Below, piece after piece: positions 35,640 through 46,526 of a DNA stretch of 64,000 nucleotides. A program made the position numbers and the translations under genes. Source of the stretch: Kushneria phosphatilytica (GTDB lineage: Bacteria > Pseudomonadota > Gammaproteobacteria > Pseudomonadales > Halomonadaceae). The notes below the pieces were generated by a model, which saw nothing but the letters and a program-made list of their open reading frames with translations, had not been told where the DNA came from and searched no databases. Numbering within the stretch: position 1 is the first letter of the stretch; every line of letters starts with the position of its first letter. The stretch spans positions 2,976,001 through 3,040,000 of the forward strand of contig NZ_CP043420.1 of assembly GCF_008247605.1 (NCBI RefSeq), given 5' to 3'.

Positions 35640-35799
35640 ACGGGGCCTGAGCCGAGACCACAATCCATCGTCATGTGTATGCCGGATGTGACACAATGCC
35701 TCCCCTGTTGGTACCCGTGGCGTGCATTCAATCATGCCTGCCAGTACACTGGAGCGCGCCCGACACAGGCCCAATTCCAATGATTTCCGGAAAGAATCA

Positions 35800-36315
35800 G
35801 TGACGAAGCAACACTCCTTTACCCATGAGCAGCTACTGCAATGCAGTCGTGGCGAACTCTTCGGACCCGGCAATGCCCAGCTGCCGGCACCGAACATGCT
35901 GATGCTCGACCGCATCACACATATTCATGAAGAAGGTGGTCGATACGGCAAGGGCGAGTTGATCGCTGAGCTGGATATTCATCCGGATCTCTGGTTCTTC
36001 CAGTGCCATTTCCCGGGGGACCCGGTCATGCCCGGCTGTCTCGGTCTGGATGCGATGTGGCAGCTGGTCGGCTTCCATCTGGGCTGGCTCGGCAATCCCG
36101 GCAAGGGGCGAGCGCTGGGCTGTGGCGAGGTCAAGTTCTCCGGTCAGATACTGCCCGACGCCCACAAGGTGACCTATCACATTCATATGAAACGTGTGAT
36201 TACCCGCCGGCTTATCCTCGGCATTGCCGATGGCACCCTGTCCGTGGATGACCGTGAGATTTATCAGGCCAACGACTTGCGTGTCGGCCTTTTCACTTCC
36301 ACAGCGAACTTCTGA
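35800..36315 (+). CDS. fabA: 3-hydroxydecanoyl-ACP dehydratase/isomerase FabA
   Basis: A 171-residue homodimeric enzyme that dehydrates 3-hydroxydecanoyl-ACP and isomerises the product to the cis-3 form, the branch point for unsaturated fatty acids. The catalytic His is in [14 protein letters not shown] and the Asp in [13 protein letters not shown]. The GTG at 35800 with GGAAAG gives [13 protein letters not shown], aligned with the E. coli start; the open frame goes 26 codons further. It precedes fabB by 13 bp, the usual fabAB operon. No clear FabR, DesT or FadR site was seen in the 160-bp upstream gap. Confidence 0.96.
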   Translation: MTKQHSFTHEQLLQCSRGELFGPGNAQLPAPNMLMLDRITHIHEEGGRYGKGELIAELDIHPDLWFFQCHFPGDPVMPGCLGLDAMWQLVGFHLGWLGNPGKGRALGCGEVKFSGQILPDAHKVTYHIHMKRVITRRLILGIADGTLSVDDREIYQANDLRVGLFTSTANF

Positions 36316-36328
36316 TCGGGAGGCTCCC

Positions 36329-37546
36329 ATGCGACGAGTGGTAGTCACCGGCCTGGGCATCGTCTCCTGCCTGGGCAATGACCAGCATCAGGTCCTGAGC
36401 TCCCTGAAAGAGGGGCGCTCCGGGATCCGCTTTCGTGAAGAATATGTCGAACGTGGCATGCGCAGCCATGTGGCCGGCACGGTCGACATCGATCTCGATG
36501 CCCTGGTGGACCGAAAGCAGCGCCGCTTCATGGGCGATGCTGCGGCCTATGCTCATGTTTCAATGCAACAGGCCATCGAGGATGCGGGTCTCGAACCGCA
36601 TGATATTTCCAATACCCGCACCGGTCTGATCGCCGGTTCCGGCGGTGCCTCTTCGGCCAACCAGGTCGAGGCTGCCGATGTGCTGCGCGAAAAGGGACTG
36701 CGCCGGGTGGGCCCCTATCGGGTTACCCGGACCATGGGCAGTACGGTCTCGGCCTGTCTGGCGACACCATTTGCCATCAAGGGGGTCAATTATTCGATCT
36801 CCTCGGCCTGCGCCACCTCGGCACACTGTATCGGCGCCGCCATGGAGCAGATTCAACTCGGCAAGCAGGACATCGTCTTTGCCGGGGGTGGCGAAGAAGA
36901 ACACTGGACCCTGTCCAGCCTGTTTGATGCCATGGGTGCGCTCTCGACCGGCTTCAATGATGCACCAGAGCGTGCCTCACGTCCCTATGACAGCAACCGT
37001 GACGGCTTCGTGATTGCCGGCGGCGGCGCTATGCTGGTCATGGAGGAACTTGAGCATGCCCGTGCCCGCGGCGCAAAAATTTACGCCGAACTGATTGGCT
37101 ATGGCGCCAACTCGGATGGTTACGACATGGTCGCGCCCTCCGGCGAAGGCGGGGCCCGTTGCATGCGCCAGGCGCTGGCCAACGTGCAGGAACCGATCGA
37201 CTATATCAATACTCACGGCACCTCGACCTCGGTCGGAGACATCAGTGAACTCCGCGGTCTGCGTGACGTCTTCGGCGACAACGTCCCCCCGCTCTCGTCG
37301 ACCAAGTCTCTGACCGGGCACTCGCTGGGAGCGACCGGCGCCCAGGAGGCCATTTATACGCTACTGATGATGCAACAGGGCTTTATCTGCGCGTCGGCCA
37401 ATCTTGAAGAGATCGACCCTGCCGCCGAAGGGTTTGATATCGTGCGTCAGCGTCGGGATAACGTCACCCTGAATCGAGCGCTCTCCAACAGCTTCGGTTT
37501 CGGGGGGACCAATGCCTGTCTGGTCTTCAGCCGCATGACCGACTGA
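36329..37546 (+). CDS. fabB: 3-oxoacyl-ACP synthase I FabB
   Basis: A 405-residue condensing enzyme that elongates the cis-3-decenoyl-ACP made by FabA. The active site is complete: Cys in [12 protein letters not shown], His in [11 protein letters not shown] and His in [11 protein letters not shown]. Starts [17 protein letters not shown] with GGGAGG upstream. Ends in a [13 protein letters not shown] tail. It converges with the acyltransferase gene across a GC-rich hairpin. Confidence 0.97.
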   Translation: MRRVVVTGLGIVSCLGNDQHQVLSSLKEGRSGIRFREEYVERGMRSHVAGTVDIDLDALVDRKQRRFMGDAAAYAHVSMQQAIEDAGLEPHDISNTRTGLIAGSGGASSANQVEAADVLREKGLRRVGPYRVTRTMGSTVSACLATPFAIKGVNYSISSACATSAHCIGAAMEQIQLGKQDIVFAGGGEEEHWTLSSLFDAMGALSTGFNDAPERASRPYDSNRDGFVIAGGGAMLVMEELEHARARGAKIYAELIGYGANSDGYDMVAPSGEGGARCMRQALANVQEPIDYINTHGTSTSVGDISELRGLRDVFGDNVPPLSSTKSLTGHSLGATGAQEAIYTLLMMQQGFICASANLEEIDPAAEGFDIVRQRRDNVTLNRALSNSFGFGGTNACLVFSRMTD

Positions 37547-37553
37547 AGACTCT

Positions 37554-37579
37554 GTGCGCCGGGCATCCGCCCGGCGCAC
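37554..37579. terminator. Bidirectional hairpin between fabB and the acyltransferase gene
   Basis: A perfect 10-bp GC-rich stem (37554-37563 with 37570-37579) and CATCCG loop between convergent stops at 37546 and 37591. No T run. Confidence 0.6.
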
Positions 37580-37590
37580 GCTTCCAACCT

Positions 37591-38349
37591 TTAACCAGCC
37601 ACTTTGGCCTCGGGCTCATCTGGTCCCGCCGGACGCGGCACTTCCGAGATGCGGGCGAGCTCTGTCTCCACGAATCTTTCCACTTCCGCCAGCACCTCAT
37701 TGGGCCGACGCCCCTCGGTTTCAATCACCGGGCCTACGACCATTGTCAGCTGCCCCGGCGACTTCACCAGCCGCCGCCCAGGCCAGCGCTCACCGGCATT
37801 ATGCGCCACCGGTACGATCGGCGCCCCGACCCGGCAGGCCACATGAATACCGCTTTTCTTGAAAGGCCGTCGGTGCCCTGGCGGCACCCGGGTACCTTCA
37901 GGGAAAATCAGCACCGACATGCCCGCCTTCAAACGCTCTGCGCCCTCGGTCAGGACCTTGCGTACCGCACTCGAGGGATTGGTGCGATCCAGTGGGATCG
38001 GCCAGATCAGTCTCAGTGACCAGCCAAAAATCGGAATATTAAGCAACTCCTTCTTGAATACCGTACACATTGGCGGCTTGAGCAGCTGCAGATAGAGGGT
38101 TTCCCATTCACTCTGATGATTGGAGAGCACCACACAGGGACGATCAGGCAGATTGCCGAGCCCCTCGATGCGGTAACGAACGCCACAGCAGAGACCGAAC
38201 CAGAAGATAATGAAACGATTGTACTGATTAAGCACCCTGAAACGATGTCTCAGAGGCAGGCAGGCTGCCACAGGAACCAGTGTGAAAGCTGCCACCACAA
38301 TGGCCAACAGGTATCCCATGTAGAACAGCAGGCTACGCAGCAACTTCAT
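37591..38349 (-). CDS. PlsC-like 1-acyl-glycerol-3-phosphate acyltransferase
   Basis: A 252-residue membrane-bound acyltransferase: an N-terminal hydrophobic helix (MKLLRSLLFYMGYLLAIVVAAF), an acyltransferase catalytic block NHQSEWE, where the usual H-x4-D reads H-x4-E, and the FPEGTR phosphate-binding motif. The NHQSxWE form is common in a PlsC subgroup and should still be active. Likely adds the second acyl chain to lysophosphatidic acid or a related lipid. It overlaps the RmlD-like gene upstream by 4 bp (ATGA). Confidence 0.85.
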   Translation of the reverse strand: MKLLRSLLFYMGYLLAIVVAAFTLVPVAACLPLRHRFRVLNQYNRFIIFWFGLCCGVRYRIEGLGNLPDRPCVVLSNHQSEWETLYLQLLKPPMCTVFKKELLNIPIFGWSLRLIWPIPLDRTNPSSAVRKVLTEGAERLKAGMSVLIFPEGTRVPPGHRRPFKKSGIHVACRVGAPIVPVAHNAGERWPGRRLVKSPGQLTMVVGPVIETEGRRPNEVLAEVERFVETELARISEVPRPAGPDEPEAKVAG

Positions 38350-39224
38350 GGCAGGGTCTCTCCGCCCCCGTGATGCTCGGCGCACCAGCGCTCAAGCATT
38401 CTGTCGATTTCCACTCGCCAGGGCTTCTGGTGGATGCCAAAGGTCTCCAGCATCCGACGACAGTTGAGAATACGCTTTAGCGGTTCATCATGGTGATGAT
38501 GCAGGGGAGCTACCTGGCCTGGCTCAATATCCACCGACAATCCCCGCAAACGAGTTTCAAGCTGATGCCGCACCACGGACAAAAAGGTAAAGGGGCTAAC
38601 CGATTCGACACCGGCCAGATGATAGGCCCCCCAGGCGTGGGCACCGTGGTATTGCTGTTGCAGCATACCGATCAGCGCCATGGCCAGTGCCTCTACCGAA
38701 GTGGGGCAGATCAGACTGTCTTCGGCGGCACGCAGGGTTTCGCCCTGCTCCAGTGCCACCAACATTTCTTCAAGCCAGGCATCGCGTCCGGAAAGTCCGA
38801 AAAGCGGTCCAATGCGCAGGATGAAGTGCTCCGGCAAGCGTGCCCGAATCAAATTGCCGACTGATACCATCCGCTTGAGCCCCTCATCATATGGCGCGGG
38901 TATGGCGGTCTCTTCAATCGGCTGCGCACTGCCCTGCTCGAATATCTGATCACTGACACACCAGACCAGCGGCACACCCACACTCAGACAGTGCTCAAGG
39001 AGGCGCTCCACGGCCTCGGAATGTTCGAACACCAGACCGGGATCGATATCAGCAGGCCGCCCCAGCGGAGGAAGCAATACCGCATCGGGACGCAAGCGTT
39101 CGAGCGTTGCCGCATCCGTCGAAGTGTCCTCTGAAGTGATCAGTTCAACATCACCACGTGACTGGCAAAGCCGGCTTAGCGCATGTCCCAGACAGTGCTC
39201 TGCATCGAGTAGATATAGCTTCAT
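38346..39224 (-). CDS. RmlD-like NAD(P)-dependent sugar-nucleotide reductase
   Basis: A 292-residue extended SDR protein resembling dTDP-4-dehydrorhamnose reductase-like enzymes. The N-terminal Rossmann region is degenerate (MKLYLLDAEHCLGHALSRLC lacks the GxxGxxG glycine pattern), while VSVGNLIRARLPEHFILRIGPLFG fits the SDR core with the catalytic YxxxK apparently reduced (APYDEGLKR). It may be a diverged non-catalytic relative. The C-terminal end has a HHHHDEPLKRIL stretch with LNCRRM as in RmlD. It is coupled to the acyltransferase gene downstream. Confidence 0.62.
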   Translation of the reverse strand: MKLYLLDAEHCLGHALSRLCQSRGDVELITSEDTSTDAATLERLRPDAVLLPPLGRPADIDPGLVFEHSEAVERLLEHCLSVGVPLVWCVSDQIFEQGSAQPIEETAIPAPYDEGLKRMVSVGNLIRARLPEHFILRIGPLFGLSGRDAWLEEMLVALEQGETLRAAEDSLICPTSVEALAMALIGMLQQQYHGAHAWGAYHLAGVESVSPFTFLSVVRHQLETRLRGLSVDIEPGQVAPLHHHHDEPLKRILNCRRMLETFGIHQKPWRVEIDRMLERWCAEHHGGGETLP

Positions 39225-39604
39225 GTCATTCGATCTGAGTGCATCGGAGTGAGCCTGTCGAGGTGGGCAGCATCGTAGCGGCAGGACAGGAAGGCGCCTG
39301 TATCGCACCGGGCGCCCACTTTACAGAAAATCGGAGAGTGGAGCATCCATCAGAGGGCCCCGAACGTGACCATAAACAGCCATACTGTCTCGCTTGAGCG
39401 CCCCCCTTTCTGTCCGGCCTTCAGCGCCCTGCCCCACCTGCATTGGCTCACCGTCGGAAAGCGCCATACCGGCAACCGGAGACAAGCAATAATGGAAAAT
39501 GGCTTCGCTCTCCGGATGCCAGATCGACCGGACTGCAAATCGCTCATCATCGACTGATCAGCAGAACCGAGAAAGCCGAAGCAGGGGGGAGCGGCAGGCG
39601 ACGA
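39225..39604. other. 380-bp gap downstream of ssb
   Basis: Between the ssb stop and the RmlD-like gene start. Two short open frames of about 65 codons overlap here on opposite strands, neither with a good ribosome-binding site or recognisable sequence. No terminator hairpin with a T run was found. Confidence 0.5.
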
Positions 39605-40159
39605 CTAGAAGGGGATCTCGTCATCGAAATCATCGAAGCTTCCCGGATTGGGTGCGCCCTGACCCTGCCCGGAATTGCCCTGATTGCCCTGCTGGCCACC
39701 ATTCGATTGACTGCTGCCATAGTGACCACCCTGCTGACCACCGTAATTATTACCCTGCTGGCCGCCACCACCATAATTGTTGCCGCTCTGCTGACTCCCG
39801 GCGAAATTACCGCCCTCGCCGCCTCGCGTATCGAGCATCTGCATATCGTTGGCCACGATCTCGGTGGTATAGCGATCCTGGCCATCCTGCCCCTGCCACT
39901 TGCGTGTCTGCAAGCGACCTTCAACATAGATGCGCGAGCCTTTTTTGACATACTGCTGCGCGATTTCAGCCAGCTTGTTGAACATCACGACGCTGTGCCA
40001 TTCGGTGCGCTCCTGGCGCTGACCACTCTGGCGATCCGTCCAGCTGTCCGTGGTCGCCAGGCGCAGATTGCACACCGGATTTCCGGAAGGCAGATAGCGG
40101 ACTTCCGGATCCTGTCCCAGGTTGCCGATCAGAATGACCTTGTTCACCCCTCGGGCCAT
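39605..40159 (-). CDS. ssb: Single-stranded DNA-binding protein
   Basis: A 184-residue SSB: OB-fold (residues 1-110, [51 protein letters not shown]), then a long Gln/Gly/Asn-rich linker of imperfect [18 protein letters not shown] repeats, then the acidic tip DDFDDEIPF that recruits repair and replication partners. Divergent from uvrA across a LexA-like box, as in E. coli. Confidence 0.97.
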   Translation of the reverse strand: MARGVNKVILIGNLGQDPEVRYLPSGNPVCNLRLATTDSWTDRQSGQRQERTEWHSVVMFNKLAEIAQQYVKKGSRIYVEGRLQTRKWQGQDGQDRYTTEIVANDMQMLDTRGGEGGNFAGSQQSGNNYGGGGQQGNNYGGQQGGHYGSSQSNGGQQGNQGNSGQGQGAPNPGSFDDFDDEIPF

Positions 40160-40242
40160 GTCTCTCTCCTCTGTCGTGCGGCGCAGGACGCCTGAATGAC
40201 CTGACTGTCAGGCATCACACCTTGACAGCGTCAGGTATTGTA

Positions 40243-40262
40243 TACTGTATGGATATTCACTG
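40243..40262. promoter_or_regulatory. LexA-box-like sequence between ssb and uvrA
   Basis: TACTGTATGGATATTCACTG matches 13 of 20 positions of the E. coli uvrA SOS box, including the whole left half TACTGTAT and TTCA on the right; CTGT-N8-TCAC departs by one base from the E. coli uvrA core. It lies in the 290-bp divergent region, 84 bp from the ssb start and 188 bp from the uvrA start. Confidence 0.55.
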
Positions 40263-40449
40263 TCCTGGTCGACATCTGCCGATCAGGTCACAGCAGGGCG
40301 CCCGGGACGATATGACAAGCGCATCCGGCATGAGTCGCGCCACTGAACTATTCTACCGACCCGGCACCCTGCCGGGAAAGGCGGTTGTCTTTGCGGGGAG
40401 CTCGGGCCACCGCCTATAGTATTCCATTGAGCCTGGTAGCGAGGTAGGT

Positions 40450-43281
40450 ATGGATCGCATTTCGGTGCGCGGGGCGCGTACCCACAATCTGAAGAACATC
40501 GACGTTGAACTCCCTCGTGACAGGTTGATCGTGGTCACTGGTCTGTCGGGCTCCGGCAAGTCCTCACTGGCGTTCGATACGCTCTATGCAGAGGGGCAGC
40601 GACGTTATGTCGAATCGCTGTCCACCTACGCGCGTCAGTTCCTGTCGATGATGGAAAAGCCCGATGTGGATCACATCGAAGGGCTATCACCGGCCATCTC
40701 CATCGAGCAGAAATCGACCTCGCACAATCCGCGTTCGACCGTCGGCACCATTACCGAAATCCATGATTATCTGCGCCTGCTGTTTGCACGCGCCGGCACG
40801 CCGCGCTGCCCCGATCACGATATCGATCTGGAGGCACAGACGGTCTCACAAATGGTCGATCAGACTCTGGCACTGGAAGACAGCACTCGGGTGATGTTGC
40901 TGGCACCAGTGATCAAGGGCCGCAAGGGTGAGCATCAGCAGCTCTTGACCGAACTGCGCGCACAGGGTTTCGTGCGGGTACACATCGATGGCACTACCTT
41001 TGAGTTCGATGAGCTGCCGACGCTGGACAAGAACCGCAAACACGACATCAGCGTGGTCGTCGACCGCCTGCGTATCCGGGATGATCTCCAGCAGCGTCTG
41101 GCAGAATCCTTCGAGACGGCCCTGAATCTTGCCGATGGTGCCGCCATCCTGCACTTCATGGATGGTGACAGGGAAGACATGGTGTTTTCCTCCCGTTTTT
41201 CCTGCCCGGTCTGCGGCTATTCGATCTCCGAGCTCGAACCACGCATGTTCTCGTTCAACAATCCGGCCGGGGCCTGCCCCAGTTGCGATGGGCTTGGAGT
41301 ACTGCAGTACTTCGATCCGGACAAGCTGATTCGCCAGCAGGAGCTCTCTCTGGCCGAAGGCGTTATCAAGGGCTGGGATCGTCGCAGTATCTACTACTTC
41401 AACCAGCTCGAAGCCGTAGCCGCCCACTTCAAATTTGAACTGGAAACGCCCTGGCGACAGCTACCACAACGTGCCAGGGATGTAGTGCTCCATGGCAGTG
41501 GCCGCGAATCGGTTGCCTTCAGTTACGTCAACGACCGCGGACGCAAGGTGACTCGCGAGCACCCCTTTGAAGGGGTACTGCCCAACATGGAGCGACGTTA
41601 CCGCGAGACCGATTCAAATACGGTGCGCGATGACCTGGCCCGATTGCTCTCGGTACAGGCCTGCCCCACCTGTCATGGCAGCCGCCTGCGTCGTGAGTCA
41701 CGCCATGTCTTCGTCACCGGCACCTCGCTGCCGGACGTGGTCCGCATGCCGATCGGCGACGCCCGGGAGTTCTTCAATCAGCTGGCCATCCCCGGCCGCA
41801 AGGGTGAGATTGCCAATCGCATCCTTCACGAGATCAGTAGCCGCCTGGAATTTCTGGTCAATGTCGGCCTGGACTATCTGACCCTGGAACGCAGTGCCGA
41901 TACCCTGTCGGGTGGCGAGGCACAGCGCATTCGTCTGGCCAGCCAGATCGGCGCCGGCCTGGTAGGGGTCATGTATATCCTCGATGAACCCTCGATCGGC
42001 CTGCATCAACGTGATAACGACCGACTGTTGCAGACACTGACCCGGTTGCGCGATCTCGGTAATACGGTGATCGTGGTCGAGCATGATGAGGAGGCCATTC
42101 GCTCGGCCGACCATGTGCTTGATATCGGGCCCGGTGCCGGAGTCCATGGTGGCCACATTGTTGCGCAGGGTACGCCCGACGAAATCGAGCGCAACGAGGA
42201 ATCCCTGACCGGCCGCTACCTGGCCGGTAGCCGGCGCATCGATATTCCGGCTTCGCGCACCCCCATTAACGAAGATCGCGTTATACGCCTGACCGGGGCC
42301 AGTGGCCATAATCTTTCCAATGTCGATCTGACCCTGCCTCTGGGCCTTTTCGTCTGTGTCACCGGGGTATCCGGGTCCGGCAAATCGACCCTGATCAATT
42401 CAACCCTGATGCCGGTCGCTGCCAGGGAGCTTAACAACGCTACCAGCCTGACGCCCGCGCCCTACAAGGAGATTCAGGGGCTTGATCACCTCGACAAGAT
42501 CATCGACATCGATCAGAGCCCCATCGGCCGGACACCTCGTTCCAACCCGGCGACCTACACCGGAATTTTCACACCGATCCGGGAGTTGTTTGCCGGTACC
42601 GAGGAAGCTCGCTCACGAGGTTACAAGCCCGGACGTTTCTCATTCAACGTCAAGGGCGGGCGCTGTGAGGCCTGTCAGGGCGAAGGGCTGATCAAGGTTG
42701 AAATGCACTTTCTGCCGGACATTTACGTGCCCTGCGATGTCTGTGGTGGCAAGCGCTATAACCGTGAAACCCTCGAAGTGAACTACAAGGGGCACAATAT
42801 CCACGAAGTGCTGGAGATGACTGTCGAGGAAGCCCTCGAATTTTTCTCTCCCGTGCCGGCCATTGCACGTCGACTGCAGACGCTGATGGATGTGGGCCTG
42901 TCTTATGTTCGACTTGGGCAGAGTGCTACCACGTTGTCGGGCGGTGAAGCACAACGCGTCAAACTGGCAAGGGAACTGGCCAAACGAGATACCGGGCGCA
43001 CGCTCTATATCCTTGACGAGCCGACCACCGGCCTTCACTTCGAGGATATCAATCAGCTGCTATCGGTCCTCCATCGATTGCGTGATCACGGCAATACCAT
43101 CGTGGTCATTGAACACAATCTGGATGTCATCAAGACTGCGGACTGGCTGATTGACCTGGGACCCGAAGGCGGTGCTGGTGGCGGTCAGATCATCGCCGAA
43201 GGAACGCCTGAACAGGTCTCAAGGCTTGAGCACTCGCATACCGGGCGCTTCCTTCTTCCGCTGTTCGAACGCGGTTACTGA
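40450..43281 (+). CDS. uvrA: Excinuclease ABC subunit A
   Basis: A 943-residue damage-recognition ATPase of nucleotide excision repair. Two ABC modules are seen: Walker [10 protein letters not shown] and GVSGSGKST, signatures [12 protein letters not shown] and [12 protein letters not shown], and both zinc modules (CPVCGY with CPSCDG; CEAC with CDVCGG). Starts [19 protein letters not shown], the family start. The leader from the LexA-like box is about 190 bp; a TATAGT at about 40417 could also serve as a closer -10. A MFS transporter gene often found between uvrA and ssb is absent. Confidence 0.98.
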   Translation: MDRISVRGARTHNLKNIDVELPRDRLIVVTGLSGSGKSSLAFDTLYAEGQRRYVESLSTYARQFLSMMEKPDVDHIEGLSPAISIEQKSTSHNPRSTVGTITEIHDYLRLLFARAGTPRCPDHDIDLEAQTVSQMVDQTLALEDSTRVMLLAPVIKGRKGEHQQLLTELRAQGFVRVHIDGTTFEFDELPTLDKNRKHDISVVVDRLRIRDDLQQRLAESFETALNLADGAAILHFMDGDREDMVFSSRFSCPVCGYSISELEPRMFSFNNPAGACPSCDGLGVLQYFDPDKLIRQQELSLAEGVIKGWDRRSIYYFNQLEAVAAHFKFELETPWRQLPQRARDVVLHGSGRESVAFSYVNDRGRKVTREHPFEGVLPNMERRYRETDSNTVRDDLARLLSVQACPTCHGSRLRRESRHVFVTGTSLPDVVRMPIGDAREFFNQLAIPGRKGEIANRILHEISSRLEFLVNVGLDYLTLERSADTLSGGEAQRIRLASQIGAGLVGVMYILDEPSIGLHQRDNDRLLQTLTRLRDLGNTVIVVEHDEEAIRSADHVLDIGPGAGVHGGHIVAQGTPDEIERNEESLTGRYLAGSRRIDIPASRTPINEDRVIRLTGASGHNLSNVDLTLPLGLFVCVTGVSGSGKSTLINSTLMPVAARELNNATSLTPAPYKEIQGLDHLDKIIDIDQSPIGRTPRSNPATYTGIFTPIRELFAGTEEARSRGYKPGRFSFNVKGGRCEACQGEGLIKVEMHFLPDIYVPCDVCGGKRYNRETLEVNYKGHNIHEVLEMTVEEALEFFSPVPAIARRLQTLMDVGLSYVRLGQSATTLSGGEAQRVKLARELAKRDTGRTLYILDEPTTGLHFEDINQLLSVLHRLRDHGNTIVVIEHNLDVIKTADWLIDLGPEGGAGGGQIIAEGTPEQVSRLEHSHTGRFLLPLFERGY

Positions 43282-43290
43282 ATGTTCAGC

Positions 43291-43326
43291 AAAAAAGAGG
43301 CCGACCCAAAAGGGTCGGCCTCTTTC
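43291..43326. terminator. Bidirectional terminator, uvrA and rplQ
   Basis: A 14-bp perfect stem (43294-43307 with 43312-43325), loop AAAA. Minus-strand read-out ends in six T, so it is a strong terminator for the alpha operon; on the plus strand the T run is shorter. Confidence 0.9.
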
Positions 43327-43373
43327 ATTACCTGTCGTCTGTCAGAGTCGACGGCAGGAAGCTGCCTGACGAC

Positions 43374-43760
43374 TTACTCGTCGCCGCTGGCTTCTTCCAG
43401 TACCGGTCGATCGACCAGTTCGACGTAAGCCATGGGGGCGTTGTCGCCAGCGCGGAAACCGCACTTCAGGACACGAACGTAGCCACCCGGGCGCTCGCTG
43501 TAGCGAGGTCCCAGCTCATTGAAGAGCTTACCGACGGTCGCATTGTTGCGTGTCCGGCTGAAAGCCAATCGACGATTGGCCACACTGTCATTCTTGGACA
43601 GGGTGATCAAAGGTTCGATATAACGCCGCAGCTCCTTGGCCTTGGGCAGAGTGGTCTTGATCATTTCATGCTCGACCAGCGACACGCACATGTTCTGGAA
43701 CATGGCATGGCGATGCGAACTGGTACGACTCAGATGACGACCGCTTTTACGATGACGCAT
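43374..43760 (-). CDS. rplQ: 50S ribosomal protein L17
   Basis: A 128-residue protein starting [20 protein letters not shown], last gene of the alpha operon, 40 bp downstream of rpoA and 48 bp before the terminator. It sits at the polypeptide exit side of the large subunit. Confidence 0.98.
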   Translation of the reverse strand: MRHRKSGRHLSRTSSHRHAMFQNMCVSLVEHEMIKTTLPKAKELRRYIEPLITLSKNDSVANRRLAFSRTRNNATVGKLFNELGPRYSERPGGYVRVLKCGFRAGDNAPMAYVELVDRPVLEEASGDE

Positions 43761-43800
43761 GGTTGTGATTCCTTACAGATCCTGGACTCGAGTCACCCGT

Positions 43801-44799
43801 TCAGGCGGAAGCCTTGTCGTCCTTCAGACTCGCCGGCGGCCAGTTTTCCAGCCGCATGCCGAGCGACAGACCGCGAGCCTCGAGCACGTCCTTGATTTCA
43901 TTCAGGGACTTCTTGCCAAGGTTGGGCGTCTTCAGCAATTCTACTTCGGTGCGCTGAATCAGATCACCGATATAGTAGATGTTTTCGGCTTTCAGGCAGT
44001 TGGCGCTGCGTACGGTCAGCTCGAGATCATCGACAGGTCGAAGCAGAATCGGATCAATCTGATCCTCTTCCTCTTCGACTTCCTGCTCCTTGTCGGCTTC
44101 GAGATCAACGAAGGCAGCAAGCTGCTCCTGAAGAATGGTCGCACTACGGCGAATTGCTTCTTCAGGATCCAGCGTACCATCGGTCTCAAGATCGATGACC
44201 AACTTGTCGAGGTCGGTGCGCTGTTCAACACGCGCAGCCTCTACGGCATAGGAGACACGACGCACGGGGCTATAGGAAGCATCAAGCTGAAGCCGACCGA
44301 TAGCACGCGTTTCATCATCCTGCTGAGCACGCACGTCAGCCGGCTCGTAACCTCGGCCACGCATCAGCCGCAGCTGCATCTTGAGCTCGCTGCCATCATT
44401 AAGATGAGCGATGACATGATCAGGATTGACGATCTCGACATCGTGGTCGACCGCGATATCGCCCGCTGTCATGACACCCGGCCCCTGCTTGCTCAGCGTC
44501 AGCACCACGTCATCACGGCCGTGCATGCGTGCTGCCACACCCTTGAGATTGAGCAGGATTTCGATGACATCTTCCTGCACGCCCTCGATCGCGCTGTACT
44601 CGTGCAGAACACCTTCGATCTCGGCTTCCACCACGGCGCAACCGGGCATCGACGACAGCAGAATGCGACGCAGCGCATTGCCCAGCGTATGACCGAAACC
44701 GCGCTCGAACGGCTCAAGCACGATTCGCGCGTGATTGGCGTTGACTTCTTCGACCTTGATATCGCGCGGTCGAAGAAACTCTGTTACTGAACGCTGCAT
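43801..44799 (-). CDS. rpoA: RNA polymerase alpha subunit
   Basis: A 332-residue subunit. The N-terminal dimerisation domain contains [25 protein letters not shown]; an acidic linker ([13 protein letters not shown], longer than in E. coli) leads to the C-terminal domain that binds UP elements and activators ([41 protein letters not shown]). Encoded between rpsD and rplQ. Confidence 0.98.
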   Translation of the reverse strand: MQRSVTEFLRPRDIKVEEVNANHARIVLEPFERGFGHTLGNALRRILLSSMPGCAVVEAEIEGVLHEYSAIEGVQEDVIEILLNLKGVAARMHGRDDVVLTLSKQGPGVMTAGDIAVDHDVEIVNPDHVIAHLNDGSELKMQLRLMRGRGYEPADVRAQQDDETRAIGRLQLDASYSPVRRVSYAVEAARVEQRTDLDKLVIDLETDGTLDPEEAIRRSATILQEQLAAFVDLEADKEQEVEEEEDQIDPILLRPVDDLELTVRSANCLKAENIYYIGDLIQRTEVELLKTPNLGKKSLNEIKDVLEARGLSLGMRLENWPPASLKDDKASA

Positions 44800-44849
44800 A
44801 TGAATACCTATCAGGCTGCCAAACGGATACTCGAAGTCACACTTACGGG

Positions 44850-45470
44850 TTACTTGGAGTACAGCTCGACAATCAGGTTTTCGTTGATGTCGGCAGACAG
44901 GTCGCCACGCTCGGGCAGGGCCTTGAAGGTACCCGTCATCTTGCCGGTGTCGACATCGATCCAGGTCACGTCGCCGCGGTTACCGGCCAGCGACAGGGCC
45001 TGCTGGATACGGGTCTGGTTCTTCGCCTTGTCACGTACGGCGATTTCATCACCGGGACGTACCTGATAGGACGGAATGTTGACGGTACGACCGTTGACGG
45101 AGATCGCCTTGTGGTTGACCAGCTGACGCGCCTCGGCACGCGTGGAGCCAAAGCCCATGCGATAGACGACGTTGTCCAGTCGGGTTTCGAGCAGCTGCAA
45201 CAGAACTTCACCGGTTGCGCCCTTCTGCCGGGCTGCTTCCCTGTAATAGTTGCGGAACTGCTTTTCCAGTACGCCGTAGTAGCGACGTACCTTCTGTTTT
45301 TCACGCAGCTGAGTGCCGTACTCGGAAAGACGCTGACGGCGCTGACCATGTTGACCCGGGGGGGTCTCGGACTTGCACTTCTTCTCGAAGGGAGTCACAC
45401 CGCTCTTGAGGAAAAGATCGGTGCCCTCGCGACGAGACAGCTTGCAACTTGGACCAGTATAACGTGCCAT
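44850..45470 (-). CDS. rpsD: 30S ribosomal protein S4
   Basis: A 206-residue primary 16S-binding protein with the S4 domain ([30 protein letters not shown]). There is no N-terminal zinc-Cys set, so it is of the C-minus kind. In E. coli it represses the alpha operon by binding an mRNA pseudoknot at rpsM; that structure was not modelled here. Confidence 0.98.
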   Translation of the reverse strand: MARYTGPSCKLSRREGTDLFLKSGVTPFEKKCKSETPPGQHGQRRQRLSEYGTQLREKQKVRRYYGVLEKQFRNYYREAARQKGATGEVLLQLLETRLDNVVYRMGFGSTRAEARQLVNHKAISVNGRTVNIPSYQVRPGDEIAVRDKAKNQTRIQQALSLAGNRGDVTWIDVDTGKMTGTFKALPERGDLSADINENLIVELYSK

Positions 45471-45482
45471 GAATCCGTCTCC

Positions 45483-45869
45483 TTAAACGCGGCGCTTTTT
45501 CGGCGGACGGCACCCATTATGGGGAATGGGCGTTGCGTCGGTGATGCTCTGCACTCGGAAACCGGCGGCATTCAATGCGCGCACGGCGGACTCACGGCCG
45601 GGCCCCGGGCCCTTGACCAGCACGTCGACGTTTTTCACACCATACTCGGCTGCAGCGGTCGCTGCACGTTCGCTTGCCACTTGAGCAGCGAACGGGGTGC
45701 TCTTGCGAGAACCACGAAAACCCGAACCACCGGCAGTGGCCCAAGAAAGGGCGTTGCCCTGGCGGTCTGTGATCGTCACGATCGTATTGTTAAAAGAGGC
45801 ATGGATGTGGGCAACCGCATCCACTACCTGCTTTTTAACCTTTTTACGGTTACTGCGCGGGTTAGCCAT
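45483..45869 (-). CDS. rpsK: 30S ribosomal protein S11
   Basis: A 128-residue protein with the S11 core [41 protein letters not shown] and end [15 protein letters not shown]. It lies on the platform of the small subunit and is encoded between rpsM and rpsD. Confidence 0.98.
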   Translation of the reverse strand: MANPRSNRKKVKKQVVDAVAHIHASFNNTIVTITDRQGNALSWATAGGSGFRGSRKSTPFAAQVASERAATAAAEYGVKNVDVLVKGPGPGRESAVRALNAAGFRVQSITDATPIPHNGCRPPKKRRV

Positions 45870-45906
45870 GTTTGATGTTCCTGAATCCTAAACGCCGGAC
45901 ATGCGT

Positions 45907-46263
45907 TTACTTGCGAATCGGTTTGCGCGGTCCCTTACGGGTTCGCGCGTTCGTCTTCGTGCGCTGACCGCGCAACGGAAGACTGCGGCGATGGCGCAGA
46001 CCCCGGTAGCAACCCAGGTCCATGAGACGCTTGATATTCAGCGTAATCTCACGGCGCAGGTCGCCTTCGACGGTATACTTGCCGACTTCGGTACGCACTT
46101 CATCGAGCTTTTCGGCGGAGATGTCGCCCACTCGAGTATTCGGTGCGATATCGAGCGCGGCACAGATTTCCAGTGCACGCGTCCGGCCGATACCGTAGAT
46201 ATAGGTCAGCGAGATCGCCGCGTGCTTGTTGTCCGGGATATTGACGCCTGCAATACGGGCCAT
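45907..46263 (-). CDS. rpsM: 30S ribosomal protein S13
   Basis: A 118-residue protein starting [26 protein letters not shown], with the basic tail [20 protein letters not shown]. First gene of the alpha operon, preceded by a promoter at 46320-46348 and a leader of about 50 nt where S4 would act. Forms inter-subunit bridges. Confidence 0.98.
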   Translation of the reverse strand: MARIAGVNIPDNKHAAISLTYIYGIGRTRALEICAALDIAPNTRVGDISAEKLDEVRTEVGKYTVEGDLRREITLNIKRLMDLGCYRGLRHRRSLPLRGQRTKTNARTRKGPRKPIRK

Positions 46264-46319
46264 CAGCTTTCTCCGACTTTGAGCGGCTTGCTCGGTTAAT
46301 CAACTACAAAAGGCGCAAT

Positions 46320-46348
46320 AGCATACCCCCTGATGCCGAGGCAATCAA
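46320..46348 (-). promoter_or_regulatory. Promoter of the alpha operon
   Basis: On the minus strand TTGATT (46343-46348), 17-bp spacer, TATGCT (46320-46325), in the 125-bp gap between rpmJ and rpsM. Confidence 0.65.
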
Positions 46349-46388
46349 GGGGCATGCCTGCAACCTGCCTGATCAGCGCGGCGGGCAA

Positions 46389-46502
46389 TCAGCCCTGGCG
46401 CTGTTTGTGACGCGGCTCGGTGCAAATGACCCGAACGGCGCCACCACGTCGAATGATCTTGCAGTTACGGCAGATCTTCTTGACGGAAGCACGAACTTTC
46501 AT
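46389..46502 (-). CDS. rpmJ: 50S ribosomal protein L36
   Basis: A 37-residue protein read directly as [15 protein letters not shown] followed by [23 protein letters not shown]11, C14, C27 and H32 form the zinc site, so this is the zinc-containing (C-plus) form. It follows secY by 24 bp, ending the spc operon. Confidence 0.97.
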   Translation of the reverse strand: MKVRASVKKICRNCKIIRRGGAVRVICTEPRHKQRQG

Positions 46503-46526
46503 GGTTCTCTCCAGTAATGTTCCGGC

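Noticed and set aside
39350..39557. Overlapping short open frames on both strands downstream of ssb
   Set aside because: Neither has a ribosome-binding site or recognisable protein features.
39680..39830. A possible tandem DNA repeat or CRISPR-like array
   Set aside because: It is the coding sequence of the Gly/Gln/Asn-rich SSB linker, in frame and without spacers.
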